Positions 1 through 9,027 are shown, counted from the stretch's first letter. The stretch: DNA of 64,000 bases from Vibrio penaeicida (GCF_030689305.1 NZ_JAUYVM010000002.1:124001-188000), one strand, 5' to 3'. The notes: generated by a model from the sequence alone, not told the origin. Translations and numbers: made by a program.

Positions 1-366
1 GAAAATACTTTGCAATTGATTCATTTGAATACCAAGAACGGCCACTTCTGGTTGTGGTTCAATGCTGAAAATAATCGCTTTGACTGGATGATGGAAAACC
101 CAACACTAGTCAATGATCTGAAGCTGAGTGCACCAGGCACGCCAGAATTTGGGACAGGTATAACTTTGGCATCCGTTTCCACAAATGAAGATGAAACGGT
201 CATTATCATTCCGAATGACTATTCGTTCTCAACTCCAAACAATCTTCATTCACTAAAAACGGATAAGTCTCTATTTACTGATGGGACCTACACCATTGAT
301 AACGTTGAGCTGACGGTTTCAACCAAGAGCCCTAAAGCCAAGACCATCCAATTTGTTTTTAAGTAA
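1..366 (+). CDS. 3' end of an unknown protein (5' end outside window)
   Basis: The reading frame is open from the first base to a TAA at 364-366, so this is the C-terminal part (about 121 residues) of a gene that begins upstream of the window. The visible part is hydrophilic, mixed alpha/beta in composition, with no membrane segment, no cysteine and no motif I recognise. The end is rich in Lys, Thr and Val and looks like a beta-rich C-terminal domain. A TTG at 10 could serve as a start but has no convincing ribosome site and the frame stays open before it, so truncation is the better reading. It is followed by a clear terminator and converges on the spoVR operon. I do not assign a function. 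Confidence 0.6.
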   Translation, partial: ENTLQLIHLNTKNGHFWLWFNAENNRFDWMMENPTLVNDLKLSAPGTPEFGTGITLASVSTNEDETVIIIPNDYSFSTPNNLHSLKTDKSLFTDGTYTIDNVELTVSTKSPKAKTIQFVFK

Positions 367-386
367 TCGTAGCAATTGCTAGTTTT

Positions 387-417
387 AAGCCAGCTTGATA
401 TAGCTGGCTTTTCTTTT
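387..417 (+). terminator. Rho-independent terminator of the first gene
   Basis: AGCCAGC (388-394) pairs with GCTGGCT (403-409) around an 8-base loop and is followed by a T-rich tract. It lies 22 bases after the stop of the partial gene. Confidence 0.8.
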
Positions 418-426
418 TCATAACGC

Positions 427-451
427 AAAAAAGCCCACAGACTTCGTGGGC
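427..451 (-). terminator. Terminator of the prkA-yeaH-spoVR operon
   Basis: Read on the minus strand, GCCCAC pairs with GTGGGC (433-438 with 446-451) and is followed by six T (427-432). It lies 34 bases after the spoVR stop codon. The ten bases just before the stem (CTCCTATTTG on the minus strand) recur before the terminator of the sRNA near 23.6 kb. Confidence 0.8.
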
Positions 452-484
452 AAATAGGAGGATTGGTAAATTCGAGTTATTGGC

Positions 485-2029
485 TTAGATTTCAGAGTTG
501 TAGTCTTCACGTTCAGGGCAACTGCCTAGTATCTCTTTTCTTCCAGATTCATTCCGTTGCTCCAAAATGACATCAAATCCCCAAAGCCTATAGAGGTGTT
601 TCAATACTTCTTGATGGCTGTCGCCTAATGGGATCCTATCATGAGGGACATATTGCAAGATCAACGATCGATCGCCGCGTACGTCTACATTCCACACCTG
701 AATGTTTGGCTCTAAGTTACTTAAATTATATTGTGCCGCCAGTTTCTCCCTGATTTGGCGATAACCTACTTCATCGTGTATTGCGCTGACTTCTATGTGG
801 TTTTTTCTGTCGTCGTCACTGATAGCAAAGAGTTTAAAGTCACGCATTAACTTAGGCGACAAGTATTGGCTGATGAAGCTTTCATCTTTAAAGTTTGCCA
901 TGGCGAAGTGCAATGTATCTAACCAATCTGCTCCTGCGATATCTGGGAACCACTCTCTGTCTTCATCGGTTGGGTCTTCACACATTCTACGAATGTCTTG
1001 GAACATCGCAAAACCCAGAGCATACGGATTGATGCCACTAAAGTAAGGGCTGTTGTATGGAGGCTGAGCGACAACATTGGTGTGGCTATGCAAGAACTCA
1101 AGCATAAACTTCTCAGACACCAAGCCTTCATCGTACAAATGATTCAGTATGGAATAGTGCCAAAATGTTGCCCAACCTTCGTTCATGACTTGTGTTTGTT
1201 TCTGAGGGTAGAAGTACTGGCTGACTTTTCTAACAATACGTACTATCTCTCTCTGCCAAGGCTCTAGAAGTGGGGCGTGCTTCTCAATGAAGTACAAGAT
1301 ATTTTCTTGAGGTTCCGTTGGGAAACGAATCTTTTGAGACTGCTCCTTCTCCTCGCTTTTAGGAACCGTTTTCCAAAGCTCGTTAACTTGAGATTGAAGG
1401 TATTCCTCGCGAGCTTCTTGCCGTGCCTTCTCCTCCACAATAGAGATTTTTTCGGGGCGTTTGTATCGATCGACACCGAAATTCATTAGCGCATGGCAGG
1501 AATCTAACAGCTGTTCAACCTCGTCTACACCGTGCTTTTCCTCACACTCGGTAATGTAGTTTCTAGCGAATAATAGGTAATCGACAATGGAGCTTGCATC
1601 CGTCCAAGTTTGGAACAGGTAGTTGCCTTTGAAGAAAGAGTTGTGACCATAGCAAGCATGAGCCATAACCAAGGCTTGCATGGTTACGGTGTTTTCTTCC
1701 ATTAGGTACGCAATACATGGGTCTGAGTTAATTACAATTTCATACGCAAGACCCATCTGACCGTGCTTGTAATTTTGTTCGGTTTGGATAAATTTTTTGC
1801 CAAATGACCAATGATTGTAATTGATAGGCATACCAATGCTTGAGTATGCGTCCATCATTTGTTCCGCTGTGATCACTTCAATTTGGTTAGGGTAGGTGTC
1901 TAAGCGATAGTGTTCTGCTACCCTTTTGATTTCTTTGTGGTAACGCTCCAGAAGTTCGAATGTCCAATCCGGACCATCTGGCAAGCGCTTGCTGTTTGTC
2001 GCTGTTTTTTTAGCTGCTTTAGTCGCCAT
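485..2029 (-). CDS. spoVR: SpoVR family protein (YcgB)
   Basis: 514 residues, close to the usual length of the family (E. coli YcgB is about 510). The conserved blocks are visible: MAHACYGHNSFFKGNY at 122-137 and NEGWATFWHYSILNHLYDEG at 283-302, with the histidines and acidic residues that make the family look metal-binding or enzymatic. The biochemical role is unknown; the name comes from a spore-cortex gene of Bacillus, but in non-sporing proteobacteria it travels with prkA and yeaH. Here it is the last gene of that operon, 11 bases after yeaH, with a GGGAGG ribosome site. The short Lys/Ala-rich N-terminus (1-16) is variable in the family. Cytoplasmic: no signal peptide or membrane segment. 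Confidence 0.93.
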   Translation of the reverse strand: MATKAAKKTATNSKRLPDGPDWTFELLERYHKEIKRVAEHYRLDTYPNQIEVITAEQMMDAYSSIGMPINYNHWSFGKKFIQTEQNYKHGQMGLAYEIVINSDPCIAYLMEENTVTMQALVMAHACYGHNSFFKGNYLFQTWTDASSIVDYLLFARNYITECEEKHGVDEVEQLLDSCHALMNFGVDRYKRPEKISIVEEKARQEAREEYLQSQVNELWKTVPKSEEKEQSQKIRFPTEPQENILYFIEKHAPLLEPWQREIVRIVRKVSQYFYPQKQTQVMNEGWATFWHYSILNHLYDEGLVSEKFMLEFLHSHTNVVAQPPYNSPYFSGINPYALGFAMFQDIRRMCEDPTDEDREWFPDIAGADWLDTLHFAMANFKDESFISQYLSPKLMRDFKLFAISDDDRKNHIEVSAIHDEVGYRQIREKLAAQYNLSNLEPNIQVWNVDVRGDRSLILQYVPHDRIPLGDSHQEVLKHLYRLWGFDVILEQRNESGRKEILGSCPEREDYNSEI

Positions 2030-2040
2030 AGTGCGCCTCC

Positions 2041-3309
2041 CTATGCCGTTTCTTTTTGAAACAGTTCCCTAAATACTGGGAAAATATCATCCACAGTACG
2101 AATATTTTTCATGGCAAAATTGTCGAATGCGTCTTCGAGTTTTTGGTATTCATGCCACAAGGTTTGGTGGGTTCTTCTTGTTATTTCGATATAGGAGTAA
2201 TATTGACATTCAGGTAAAATATTGTTCACCAAAAGCTCTTTACAGCGCGGGGAATCATCTGCCCAGTTATCCCCATCTGATGCTTGTGCTGCGTAGATAT
2301 TCCATTCGTTAGTTGGGTATCTGTCTTTTACGATTTCATTCATCAATTTCAAAGCGCTGGATACGATGGTGCCGCCCGTTTCCTGCGAATAGAAAAATTC
2401 ATGTTCATCGACTTCTTTCGCTTGAGTATGGTGGCGTATGAAGACGACTTCGACATTCTCGTAAGTTCTTGTTAAGAATAGATATAAGAGCACATAAAAG
2501 CGTTTTGCGATGTCTTTAGTTGCTTGGTCCATAGATCCTGACACATCCATCAAACAAAACATGACCGCTTGGCTCGACGGAATAGGGCGCTTTTCGTAGT
2601 TTTTAAAACGCAAATCAAAAGTATCAATAAACGGAACGCGCGCAATACGCTGACGAAGTTCTATGATTTCCTCTTGAAGTTTCTTCTCCTCTAAAGGTTG
2701 AGCGGGTTCGTTGCTTTCAATTCGCTCTAACTCTTTTTCTAGTTCTGCAAGCAGGCGCTTTTTGCCAGCAGTTAACGCTGTTCTTCGCGCGAGTGATTGT
2801 TGAAGAGATCGCACCACACTGATGTTGGCTGGAATACCAGCGGTTTGGAAACCAGCGCGATGGGTTTTCCATTCTGTGATCTTATTGATTTGGTTTTTTT
2901 GAAGGTTAGGTAACTCCAGATCTTCAAAAAGAATATCGAGATATTCGTCTTTTGAAATCTGAAAAACAAAGTCGTCTTGACCTTCGCCATCAGCACTTGC
3001 ATCACCTTCGCCAGAGCCGCCTCCTTGACCGCCTTTTGGTCGCTCAATTTTGTCTCCAGTGATGAATTGATCATTGCCTGGATGAACGCGTTCTCTGACG
3101 CCTCCTTGTCCTTGATGAAAAATTGGCTCTTTGATGTCTTTATGTGGAATCGATATATCTTCACCTGTTTCTGTATTGGTGATAGATCGGCGATTCACGG
3201 CATCGGCTACCGATTCCTTAATTTGCTCTTTATGGCGGCGTAAAAAGCGTTGTCTGTTGACTGTGCTCTTATTCTTGCCATTGAGCCTTCTGTCGATAAA
3301 TTGCGCCAT
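2041..3309 (-). CDS. yeaH: YeaH family protein (UPF0229/DUF444), VWA-like
   Basis: 422 residues, collinear with E. coli YeaH (427). The N-terminus ([19 protein letters not shown]) is the family hallmark. A Gly-rich linker lies at about 91-105 and a charged coiled-coil segment at about 185-222. A von Willebrand A-like fold follows, with the metal-site motif DVSGSM at 255-260. In enterobacteria YeaH works with the kinase YeaG (PrkA) under nitrogen starvation and stationary-phase stress; a VWA protein next to an AAA+-type kinase is a common pairing, and the two probably form a complex. It is the middle gene of prkA-yeaH-spoVR, separated from prkA by a 91-base spacer containing a strong hairpin. 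Confidence 0.95.
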   Translation of the reverse strand: MAQFIDRRLNGKNKSTVNRQRFLRRHKEQIKESVADAVNRRSITNTETGEDISIPHKDIKEPIFHQGQGGVRERVHPGNDQFITGDKIERPKGGQGGGSGEGDASADGEGQDDFVFQISKDEYLDILFEDLELPNLQKNQINKITEWKTHRAGFQTAGIPANISVVRSLQQSLARRTALTAGKKRLLAELEKELERIESNEPAQPLEEKKLQEEIIELRQRIARVPFIDTFDLRFKNYEKRPIPSSQAVMFCLMDVSGSMDQATKDIAKRFYVLLYLFLTRTYENVEVVFIRHHTQAKEVDEHEFFYSQETGGTIVSSALKLMNEIVKDRYPTNEWNIYAAQASDGDNWADDSPRCKELLVNNILPECQYYSYIEITRRTHQTLWHEYQKLEDAFDNFAMKNIRTVDDIFPVFRELFQKETA

Positions 3310-3355
3310 ACGTTAGTCCCTCTGAAACGTCAAAGTGTCGAACTGTGTGTCATGA

Positions 3356-3380
3356 GTGACTGGCAATATTTGCCAGTCAC
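3356..3380 (-). repeat. Perfect hairpin between prkA and yeaH
   Basis: GTGACTGGCAA (3356-3366) and TTGCCAGTCAC (3370-3380) form an 11-bp perfect stem with a three-base loop. On the minus strand no T-run follows, so it is not a normal terminator. It may protect or process the operon mRNA so that prkA and yeaH are made in different amounts. Confidence 0.7.
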
Positions 3381-3400
3381 CATATCTAAGACACTTGGTA

Positions 3401-5335
3401 CTAAGAGGATTTACGTACTCGTAGGTACCATTCCGACAACAATCTAACTTGTTTCTTGGTGTAGCCCTTCTCCATCATACGAGCGACAAAGTCGTCGTGT
3501 TTTTTCTGATCATCGGTTGAAGTTTTCGCATTGAAGGAAATAACAGGAAGCAGTTCTTCTGTGTTCGAGAACATTTTCTTCTCGATGACCGTTCTGAGTT
3601 TTTCGTAACTGGTCCAAACGGGGTTTTGCCCTTTGTTGTTCGCACGAGCACGTAATACGAAGTTAACGATCTCGTTTCGGAAATCTTTCGGATTACTGAT
3701 ACCTGCCGTTTTCTCAATTTTCTCTAGCTCATTATTAAGCGCGGCACGGTCAAACAATTGCCCTGTTTCCGGATCGCGATACTCTTGATCTTGAATCCAG
3801 AAATCGGCATAGGTTACGTAACGGTCGAAGATGTTCTGACCGTACTCGGAGTATGATTCGAGGTAGGCGGTTTGAATTTCTTTTCCGATAAACTCGACAT
3901 ATTTAGGTACTAAATAGCCTTTCAAGAACTCTAAGTAACGTTCTGCCATGTCTTGTGGGAACTGTTCTCGTTCTACCTGTTGCTCAATGACATAGAAAAG
4001 ATGAACAGGGTTCGCCGCCACTTCGGATTGATCGAAGTTAAATACGCGAGAAAGAATCTTGAATGCAAAACGAGTAGAAAGACCCGACATACCTTCATCG
4101 ACGCCTGCAAAATCTCGGTACTCTTGGTAGCTTTTCGCTTTCGGATCGGTATCTTTCAGTGTTTCACCATCGTACACACGCATTTTCGAGAAAATGGATG
4201 AGTTCTCTGGATCTTTCATACGAGAAAGAATGCTGAACTGAGCCAAAATGTCCAATGTGCTTGGAGAGCATGGCGCTTTTGAAAGCTCACTGTGATCCAA
4301 CAGTTTTTTGTAGATTTTAACTTCTTCCGAAACGCGCAAGCAGTAAGGAACTTTTACAATGTACACCCTATCGAGGAAGGCTTCATTGTTCTTATTGTTG
4401 CGGAAGGTCTGCCACTCTGATTCGTTCGAGTGCGCCAGAATCATGCCATCAAATGGCAAGGCCGAAAGCCCTTCAGTACCGTTATAGTTACCTTCCTGAG
4501 TAGCAGTAAGTAAAGGGTGCAGAACTTTAATTGGCGCTTTAAACATCTCTACGAATTCCATCAAGCCTTGGTTAGCTCGACATAATGCACCTGAGTAGCT
4601 GTACGCATCAGGGTCATCTTGTGAGAAGTGCTCAAGTTGACGGATATCGACTTTACCAACCAGTGATGAAATATCTTGGTTGTTTTCATCACCCGGTTCC
4701 GTTTTCGCGATCGCAGTTTGACCAAGGATAGATGGCCTTACTTTCACGACTTTAAATTTGGAAATATCACCACCAAACTCCGTTAGGCGTTTTGCTGCCC
4801 AAGGAGACATGATGGAGCGTAGGTAGCGTTTTTCGATGCCATAATCACCTTTAAGCAAATCACCATCTTCGTTAACATTGAATAAACAGAAAGGATGGTC
4901 ATTGACTGGGCTTCGCTCTCCATTAGCGGAAAGAACGTAGACTGGCATTTTTTCCATTAAGGCTTTCAGTTTCTCAGCGAGTGATGACTTACCGCCACCA
5001 ACTGGACCCAGAAGGTATAGAATTTGTTTTCGTTCTTCTAATCCTTGAGCGGCATGTTTTAGGTAAGAAACGATTTGTTCTATCGCATCTTCCATACCGT
5101 AGAAATCTTCAAAGGTTTTGTATCTGGATATCACGCGATTAGAGAAAATACGGCTGAGTCTCGGGTCTAATGCGGTGTCGATGACTTCAGGTTCTCCAAT
5201 CGCCATTAATAGGCGCTCAGCTGCATTGGCATAGGCGCTTTTGTCTTCACGACATAGCGATAAAAAGTCTTGCAGCGATAGTTCTTCATCCTTGGCTGCT
5301 TCATAGCGAGCCTGGTAGTGGTCAAAAATGCTCAT
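3401..5335 (-). CDS. prkA: PrkA family serine protein kinase (YeaG)
   Basis: The start is set at 5335, where MSIFDHYQ follows a GAGGGG ribosome site; this gives 644 residues, the same length as E. coli YeaG. The frame is open further upstream (to 5398) but that part is not conserved. An AAA+-type ATPase domain carries the Walker A motif GPVGGGKSS at 110-118, and the C-terminal half is the PrkA kinase-like domain. YeaG is a cytoplasmic Ser/Thr kinase used in starvation and stress. It is first in the operon with yeaH and spoVR, a trio shared by many proteobacteria. The promoter should lie between 5336 and about 5470; I found no convincing sigma54 GG-N10-GC pair there. Confidence 0.95.
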   Translation of the reverse strand: MSIFDHYQARYEAAKDEELSLQDFLSLCREDKSAYANAAERLLMAIGEPEVIDTALDPRLSRIFSNRVISRYKTFEDFYGMEDAIEQIVSYLKHAAQGLEERKQILYLLGPVGGGKSSLAEKLKALMEKMPVYVLSANGERSPVNDHPFCLFNVNEDGDLLKGDYGIEKRYLRSIMSPWAAKRLTEFGGDISKFKVVKVRPSILGQTAIAKTEPGDENNQDISSLVGKVDIRQLEHFSQDDPDAYSYSGALCRANQGLMEFVEMFKAPIKVLHPLLTATQEGNYNGTEGLSALPFDGMILAHSNESEWQTFRNNKNNEAFLDRVYIVKVPYCLRVSEEVKIYKKLLDHSELSKAPCSPSTLDILAQFSILSRMKDPENSSIFSKMRVYDGETLKDTDPKAKSYQEYRDFAGVDEGMSGLSTRFAFKILSRVFNFDQSEVAANPVHLFYVIEQQVEREQFPQDMAERYLEFLKGYLVPKYVEFIGKEIQTAYLESYSEYGQNIFDRYVTYADFWIQDQEYRDPETGQLFDRAALNNELEKIEKTAGISNPKDFRNEIVNFVLRARANNKGQNPVWTSYEKLRTVIEKKMFSNTEELLPVISFNAKTSTDDQKKHDDFVARMMEKGYTKKQVRLLSEWYLRVRKSS

Positions 5336-5472
5336 AGCGAATACCCCTCTAAACCTGTCAAATCGACTAATTAACAGCGAAAATGTCACGTCCTTCACTA
5401 AATAAGATTAGACCCAGATTTTGAATTCTGCTTATTAATTCGATATTTATTTCGATTTTTTAAGGAAAAAGT

Positions 5473-5583
5473 ATGAAGCAAGTACGGGTTTGTATGAGTA
5501 TGCTTGAAGTGATTCAAACAGGCTGGAGTGCTGCGCAAGCTACGGCTGCAATAGGAAAGCACCACATAACAGTGGTGCTTTGA
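5473..5583 (+). CDS. Possible 36-residue small protein
   Basis: A short frame begins with ATG at 5473, seven bases after an AAGGA ribosome site (5462-5466), and ends with TGA at 5581-5583. The predicted peptide starts MKQVRVCMSM and has an Ala/Gln-rich middle (SAAQATAAIG). Its last codons lie within a 10-bp perfect inverted repeat. It is divergent from prkA and downstream of nothing else on this strand. I do not recognise it. It could equally be untranslated leader or a non-coding RNA; the ribosome site is the only positive evidence. Confidence 0.25.
   Translation: MKQVRVCMSMLEVIQTGWSAAQATAAIGKHHITVVL
5556..5581. repeat. 10-bp perfect inverted repeat between prkA and yfbU
   Basis: AAAGCACCAC (5556-5565) and GTGGTGCTTT (5572-5581) with loop ATAACA. 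Neither side has a proper T-run, so it is a weak terminator at best. It could be the 3' structure of a short transcript starting near 5400-5470. Confidence 0.55.
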
Positions 5584-5627
5584 TAAAAATATCAAACAAT
5601 GTGAGAGACTTAGGTCAAAAAATAGGA

Positions 5628-6128
5628 CTAAGCGTTGAAGATTTGATTAAACTCAGCCGATGAGAGGTGATATTGACGTGGACAACGCTTCCAAGATGCC
5701 AGCATTCTTTGGTATTTTTCAAGCATTGGCATTTGTGCGTTGAAGTGATGTTCGCCTTTGTCGAATTGAGAGTACAACCCTTCAGAGTCGACGAGAAAAC
5801 GCACATAGTGAACAAGCTGTGATTCACTTGCGATATCAAACCCTAAAAAGTTGAGTCTACGCTGATCGACGTTCTCTCTTTCATCGTGGCTGAGCATTTT
5901 GTTCGATTCTTGCATCGCATGATACATTTCCATAATTTCGAGAATCTCTCGACACTGCGTTTCGTCCAAACAGCCATAGTCCTTATTTAGCTCCAACATT
6001 TGTAGCTCATATCCACGCTCTACAATCGTTTGAAGACGTTGATATTTTCCGGCATTCTGCGGATCCATCTGCGACATTAGGTAGTATTGGTTCGACAAAA
6101 TGAGTCGTTGAGCGTTCGTCATTTCCAT
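5628..6128 (-). CDS. yfbU: YfbU family protein (UPF0304)
   Basis: 166 residues, close in length and near-collinear with E. coli YfbU (164). The start [15 protein letters not shown], the middle IMEMYHA and FLGFD, and the end [18 protein letters not shown] are family signatures. It is a soluble, mostly helical cytoplasmic protein of unproven function; overexpression of the E. coli protein has been linked to cell death, but no mechanism is established. It stands alone between prkA and the CbiM-like gene. The start at 6128 gives the conserved N-terminus. Confidence 0.93.
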   Translation of the reverse strand: MEMTNAQRLILSNQYYLMSQMDPQNAGKYQRLQTIVERGYELQMLELNKDYGCLDETQCREILEIMEMYHAMQESNKMLSHDERENVDQRRLNFLGFDIASESQLVHYVRFLVDSEGLYSQFDKGEHHFNAQMPMLEKYQRMLASWKRCPRQYHLSSAEFNQIFNA

Positions 6129-6273
6129 AGCATGGTCTCTTAAATTTTATTACTTAATCTACGAAACAGAGTAACAGCAAATATCCGTAACGAAACATGA
6201 TCTCAACACATGTTTAATAAGGTTTGGTTGGAGATTGAGCGGATATTTTCGTGCTACTGCAAGCCTGAGAATT

Positions 6274-6930
6274 CTACTTGTTAGGGAAAAGGTAATGCCT
6301 GTCTGAGAATACGCGCAACCATTCTGGTCTATATACGCAAAGTACCGCTAATGTCATCCCGTTAAGCAGACCTTCGGGAAATGCCATTAAGGGAATTAGA
6401 ATGAAGAAGTTATCCATTACAGTAGTGAAATCATACAAACCCTGCCAAAGATAGTAACTTCCTTTCAGTAGAAGGTGTGTACTGCCAACAAACATGGCAT
6501 TGAAAAAACCAGCGACAAAAATGAAAACGAAGACATTTTTGGGTAAGTAATGGTAGCTAAGGGCAAATATGAAATAGCTTAAGAAAATAGGGATGAAGCC
6601 TGAAATTGTAATTTGTACGGGTAACTCTATTAATGACCACTGGTTGAAAATGGCGAGTGCACAAAAGATAGGCAGGCTAAGAAAGCAGGCGACGCGCCAA
6701 CCAAACATCATAGTAAAAGCGGTTACACCAAGAAAGTGAATGTCTAATCCGCTTTTGACTCCTGCTTTGGTTTGCCAGAGAAAAAAGAGTATTGCCAAGG
6801 TAATGATAGTGAGATTCTGAAAAGATCTTTCGCTTAGGAACTTAGGAAAAAAGACGTGCTTTGTATCAGCCCAACATCGTTGTACGACAAAGGCAGTAAC
6901 GGCGAGACAAAGAAACTGAAGTATCGACAT
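6274..6930 (-). CDS. CbiM-like membrane protein (COG3235-type, orphan)
   Basis: 218 residues with about six hydrophobic segments (near 4-20, 38-54, 66-90, 100-126, 130-150, 170-200). The motif LGVTAFTMMFGWR in the middle and FPEGLLNGM near the end place it with the CbiM-like permeases that form the membrane part of energy-coupling-factor cobalt/nickel importers. It lacks the N-terminal Met-His metal-binding start of true CbiM, and there is no CbiN, CbiQ or ATPase gene beside it. It therefore resembles the stand-alone uncharacterised CbiM relatives of Vibrio and Pseudomonas. The substrate is unknown. It is a single-gene unit on the minus strand downstream of pflA. Confidence 0.7.
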   Translation of the reverse strand: MSILQFLCLAVTAFVVQRCWADTKHVFFPKFLSERSFQNLTIITLAILFFLWQTKAGVKSGLDIHFLGVTAFTMMFGWRVACFLSLPIFCALAIFNQWSLIELPVQITISGFIPIFLSYFIFALSYHYLPKNVFVFIFVAGFFNAMFVGSTHLLLKGSYYLWQGLYDFTTVMDNFFILIPLMAFPEGLLNGMTLAVLCVYRPEWLRVFSDRHYLFPNK

Positions 6931-7039
6931 AGTGTAATTCCTAAGGGCACGAACTTTTGTGAAAACACACCCGAACGTTTCAAAATCGAGAGTTTAGCGC
7001 CGCTATTTCAATACTCGAGGGTAACTTGGGTATCAATAC

Positions 7040-7068
7040 AGCAAAGCCAGCATTATGCTGGCTTTGCT
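7040..7068. terminator. Strong inverted repeat after pflA
   Basis: AGCAAAGCCAGCA (7040-7052) and TGCTGGCTTTGCT (7056-7068) form a 13-bp perfect stem with loop TTA. It lies about 50 bases after the pflA stop, where a terminator is expected, but no T-run follows on the minus strand, so it may be Rho-assisted or a 3'-end stabiliser. Confidence 0.5.
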
Positions 7069-7115
7069 CATGATTGGTTACTCTGTATAGCTTGAGTATA
7101 AGGCTTACATGAAAA

Positions 7116-7856
7116 CTAGTATTTCACATTGTCGTTATATTGCTCAAGTATTCCTTTTATCGTATCCATCGTTTCTTTCGGTGGTGGGTTAACCCCTTCA
7201 AGTGGGTAGTCGTGCCCTAACGCTTCCCATTTATGTGCGCCCAACTTGTGGTAGGGCAGCAACTCCACTTTTTCTATGTTATCCATATCTTGAATAAACT
7301 CACCGAGCATATGCGCGGCCTCTTCGTCGTCTGTGTACCCAGGTACAACGACATATCGAAGCCAAGTTTTTTGCCCAATTTTGTGAAGGTATCGTGCGAA
7401 ATCTAAAGTACGCTTGTTGGAAACACCAATAAAGTCTTGATGAATCGCATCTTTCATATGCTTGATATCAAGCATGACAAGGTCTGAGGCTTCAAGCACT
7501 TCATCGACAACCTCAGTATGTTTCCGAATATACCCGTTAGTATCCAAACAGGTATGCATCCCTTCTTCTTGGGCTGCTCGGAAAAAGTCACGTACGAATT
7601 CAGGTTGAAGCATGGCTTCACCTCCTGAGCAGGTGACGCCACCGCCAGAAGCTCTCATGAAGTGCTTATAAGACTTTGCTTCGCTAATGATTTCGTCCAC
7701 GCTCACTACCTTGCCATCGTGAGTGTCCCACGTATCTCGATTATGGCAATACTTACAACGCATTAGACAGCCTTGGAGAAACACAATAAAGCGTATTCCC
7801 GGACCATCCACCGTGCCACAAGATTCGAAAGAATGAATACGACCAGTAGTAGACAT
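7116..7856 (-). CDS. pflA: Pyruvate formate-lyase 1-activating enzyme
   Basis: 246 residues, the normal length. It is a radical SAM enzyme: the CxxxCxxC cluster that holds the 4Fe-4S centre is at Cys30, Cys34 and Cys37 ([16 protein letters not shown]). It makes the glycyl radical on PflB, switching on anaerobic pyruvate cleavage to acetyl-CoA and formate. The downstream SAM-binding GGE-like motif ([10 protein letters not shown]) is present. Unlike E. coli focA-pflB-pflA, pflA here is 3.4 kb from pflB with lpxR and a chemoreceptor between, so it is probably transcribed on its own; from memory the V. cholerae order is similar. A perfect hairpin lies 24 bases upstream of the start. Confidence 0.96.
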   Translation of the reverse strand: MSTTGRIHSFESCGTVDGPGIRFIVFLQGCLMRCKYCHNRDTWDTHDGKVVSVDEIISEAKSYKHFMRASGGGVTCSGGEAMLQPEFVRDFFRAAQEEGMHTCLDTNGYIRKHTEVVDEVLEASDLVMLDIKHMKDAIHQDFIGVSNKRTLDFARYLHKIGQKTWLRYVVVPGYTDDEEAAHMLGEFIQDMDNIEKVELLPYHKLGAHKWEALGHDYPLEGVNPPPKETMDTIKGILEQYNDNVKY

Positions 7857-7880
7857 GAGCTAATCTCTTAGGAATTATTT

Positions 7881-7907
7881 GCTGTCATTTTATTACAAAA
7901 TGACAGC
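7881..7907 (-). repeat. Perfect hairpin just upstream of pflA
   Basis: GCTGTCATTTT (7881-7891) and AAAATGACAGC (7897-7907) form an 11-bp stem around ATTAC. It sits in the likely pflA leader or at the end of the lpxR transcript. There is no T-run after it on the minus strand; a repressor site or leader structure is as likely as a terminator. Confidence 0.5.
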
Positions 7908-8049
7908 GTACCCTAGGAAAAACTGAGGTTATTTGGTCTGAAGGGCAAAATTATTATTTTGCAAAACATCGCGAATAGAAATAATGAACATTTGAGATCG
8001 AAATGATAGCCATTTACAATAGCTATCAATGATAAAGGTATAAAAAACA

Positions 8050-9027
8050 TCAGAATACCCAGAACAGAGAGACGGACCCGTTCGCGTGAAAACGAGCTTG
8101 GTCTTCCTTAAAATCTGGCGTTTTAAGGGAGTAAGAGAGCGATACACCAATCTCTTTGTAATGCGCTAGAGCACCTAGAACGGCAGTAGACTGTAAGTGA
8201 GTTACAGAAACAAGTGGGACTAGAGGTGGGCGCTTTCCTGTAATTGTGATGTCGTTAAAGCGATATCGAGCTTCGAGTCCAGTAAATACAAACCATCCAG
8301 TGCGACCATAATCTAAATGAAGTCTATGTGCTGGGTTGTCGTACTTAATTTCAGCTGACCCAAAAGTATTAGCAAGCTCTGCGCCCATTCGCCACATTAC
8401 GCCGCTGCCTATTTCGGTGCGAAAGTTCCCTAATGCTGCTCGATTGATCCAACTAACCTCAGATTCGTGATTTTCAAAATAACCCGAGCTTCTATGAAGC
8501 AAGCTTTGTTGCGTGTAACCCAATTGGTAAACCCAAGGTTCTTCAATTTGGTATGCCCAACCTTGGGGGCGAGCAGACCCAATTAGATCATGAACAAAAA
8601 CTTGCGCAGAATCGGCTTGGGCATTTTTTCCCATTGTCCCAAGCATAACATTGAGAGTTTGGTGTTTTTCGGTTGTTCTTGCGATCAGTGAGCCACTGAT
8701 GAAACTGATTCCAGAGTATGGGCGTTCATTCATCTTTGGCGTTGTGGATTCAATATCAGTGGGAGTCCATAGTTTTTGCCCAATGTTTAGATTCCAATAA
8801 TAGCGAGCATTGCTATCCCCAAAACCTATTGTGCTTAAGGAATGGCTTAGCTCACTGGATCCACTTGAATCTAATTCAGACAGAATACCTAACTGAATAC
8901 CACTACTGTAATCTTCATCGCTCCTTACTAAAGAGTCATTGTCCATCGTGAGAGATAAGTGCGATTTGGCTTGCGCAGTCAAAGAAGACAGCGACAGTAA
9001 AATAACGGGAATCCAGACAGCCTTCAT
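8050..9027 (-). CDS. LpxR-like outer-membrane lipid A deacylase (DUF2219)
   Basis: 325 residues with a signal peptide (1-20, cleavage after AQA) and an alternating-strand barrel ending in Phe, as outer-membrane proteins do. The family's catalytic-site residues are in place: Asn30-Asp31 near the start of the mature protein (N10-D11; Salmonella LpxR has N9-D10), a Ser pair at 41-42 within DYSSG, and His146 in the block AQVFVHDLIGSARPQGW. LpxR removes the 3'-acyloxyacyl group from lipid A and so reshapes the outer leaflet. It is followed by pflA on the same strand but the 193-base gap with hairpins argues for separate transcripts. Some DUF2219 members are of unproven activity, so the substrate is inferred from the family. 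Confidence 0.8.
   Translation of the reverse strand: MKAVWIPVILLSLSSLTAQAKSHLSLTMDNDSLVRSDEDYSSGIQLGILSELDSSGSSELSHSLSTIGFGDSNARYYWNLNIGQKLWTPTDIESTTPKMNERPYSGISFISGSLIARTTEKHQTLNVMLGTMGKNAQADSAQVFVHDLIGSARPQGWAYQIEEPWVYQLGYTQQSLLHRSSGYFENHESEVSWINRAALGNFRTEIGSGVMWRMGAELANTFGSAEIKYDNPAHRLHLDYGRTGWFVFTGLEARYRFNDITITGKRPPLVPLVSVTHLQSTAVLGALAHYKEIGVSLSYSLKTPDFKEDQARFHANGSVSLFWVF

Noticed and set aside
5336..5480. sigma54 promoter for prkA
   Set aside because: E. coli yeaG is NtrC-dependent, so I looked for GG-N10-GC; no acceptable match found.
5398..5595. 65-codon minus-strand frame upstream of prkA
   Set aside because: No ribosome site, runs through the prkA promoter region and an inverted repeat.
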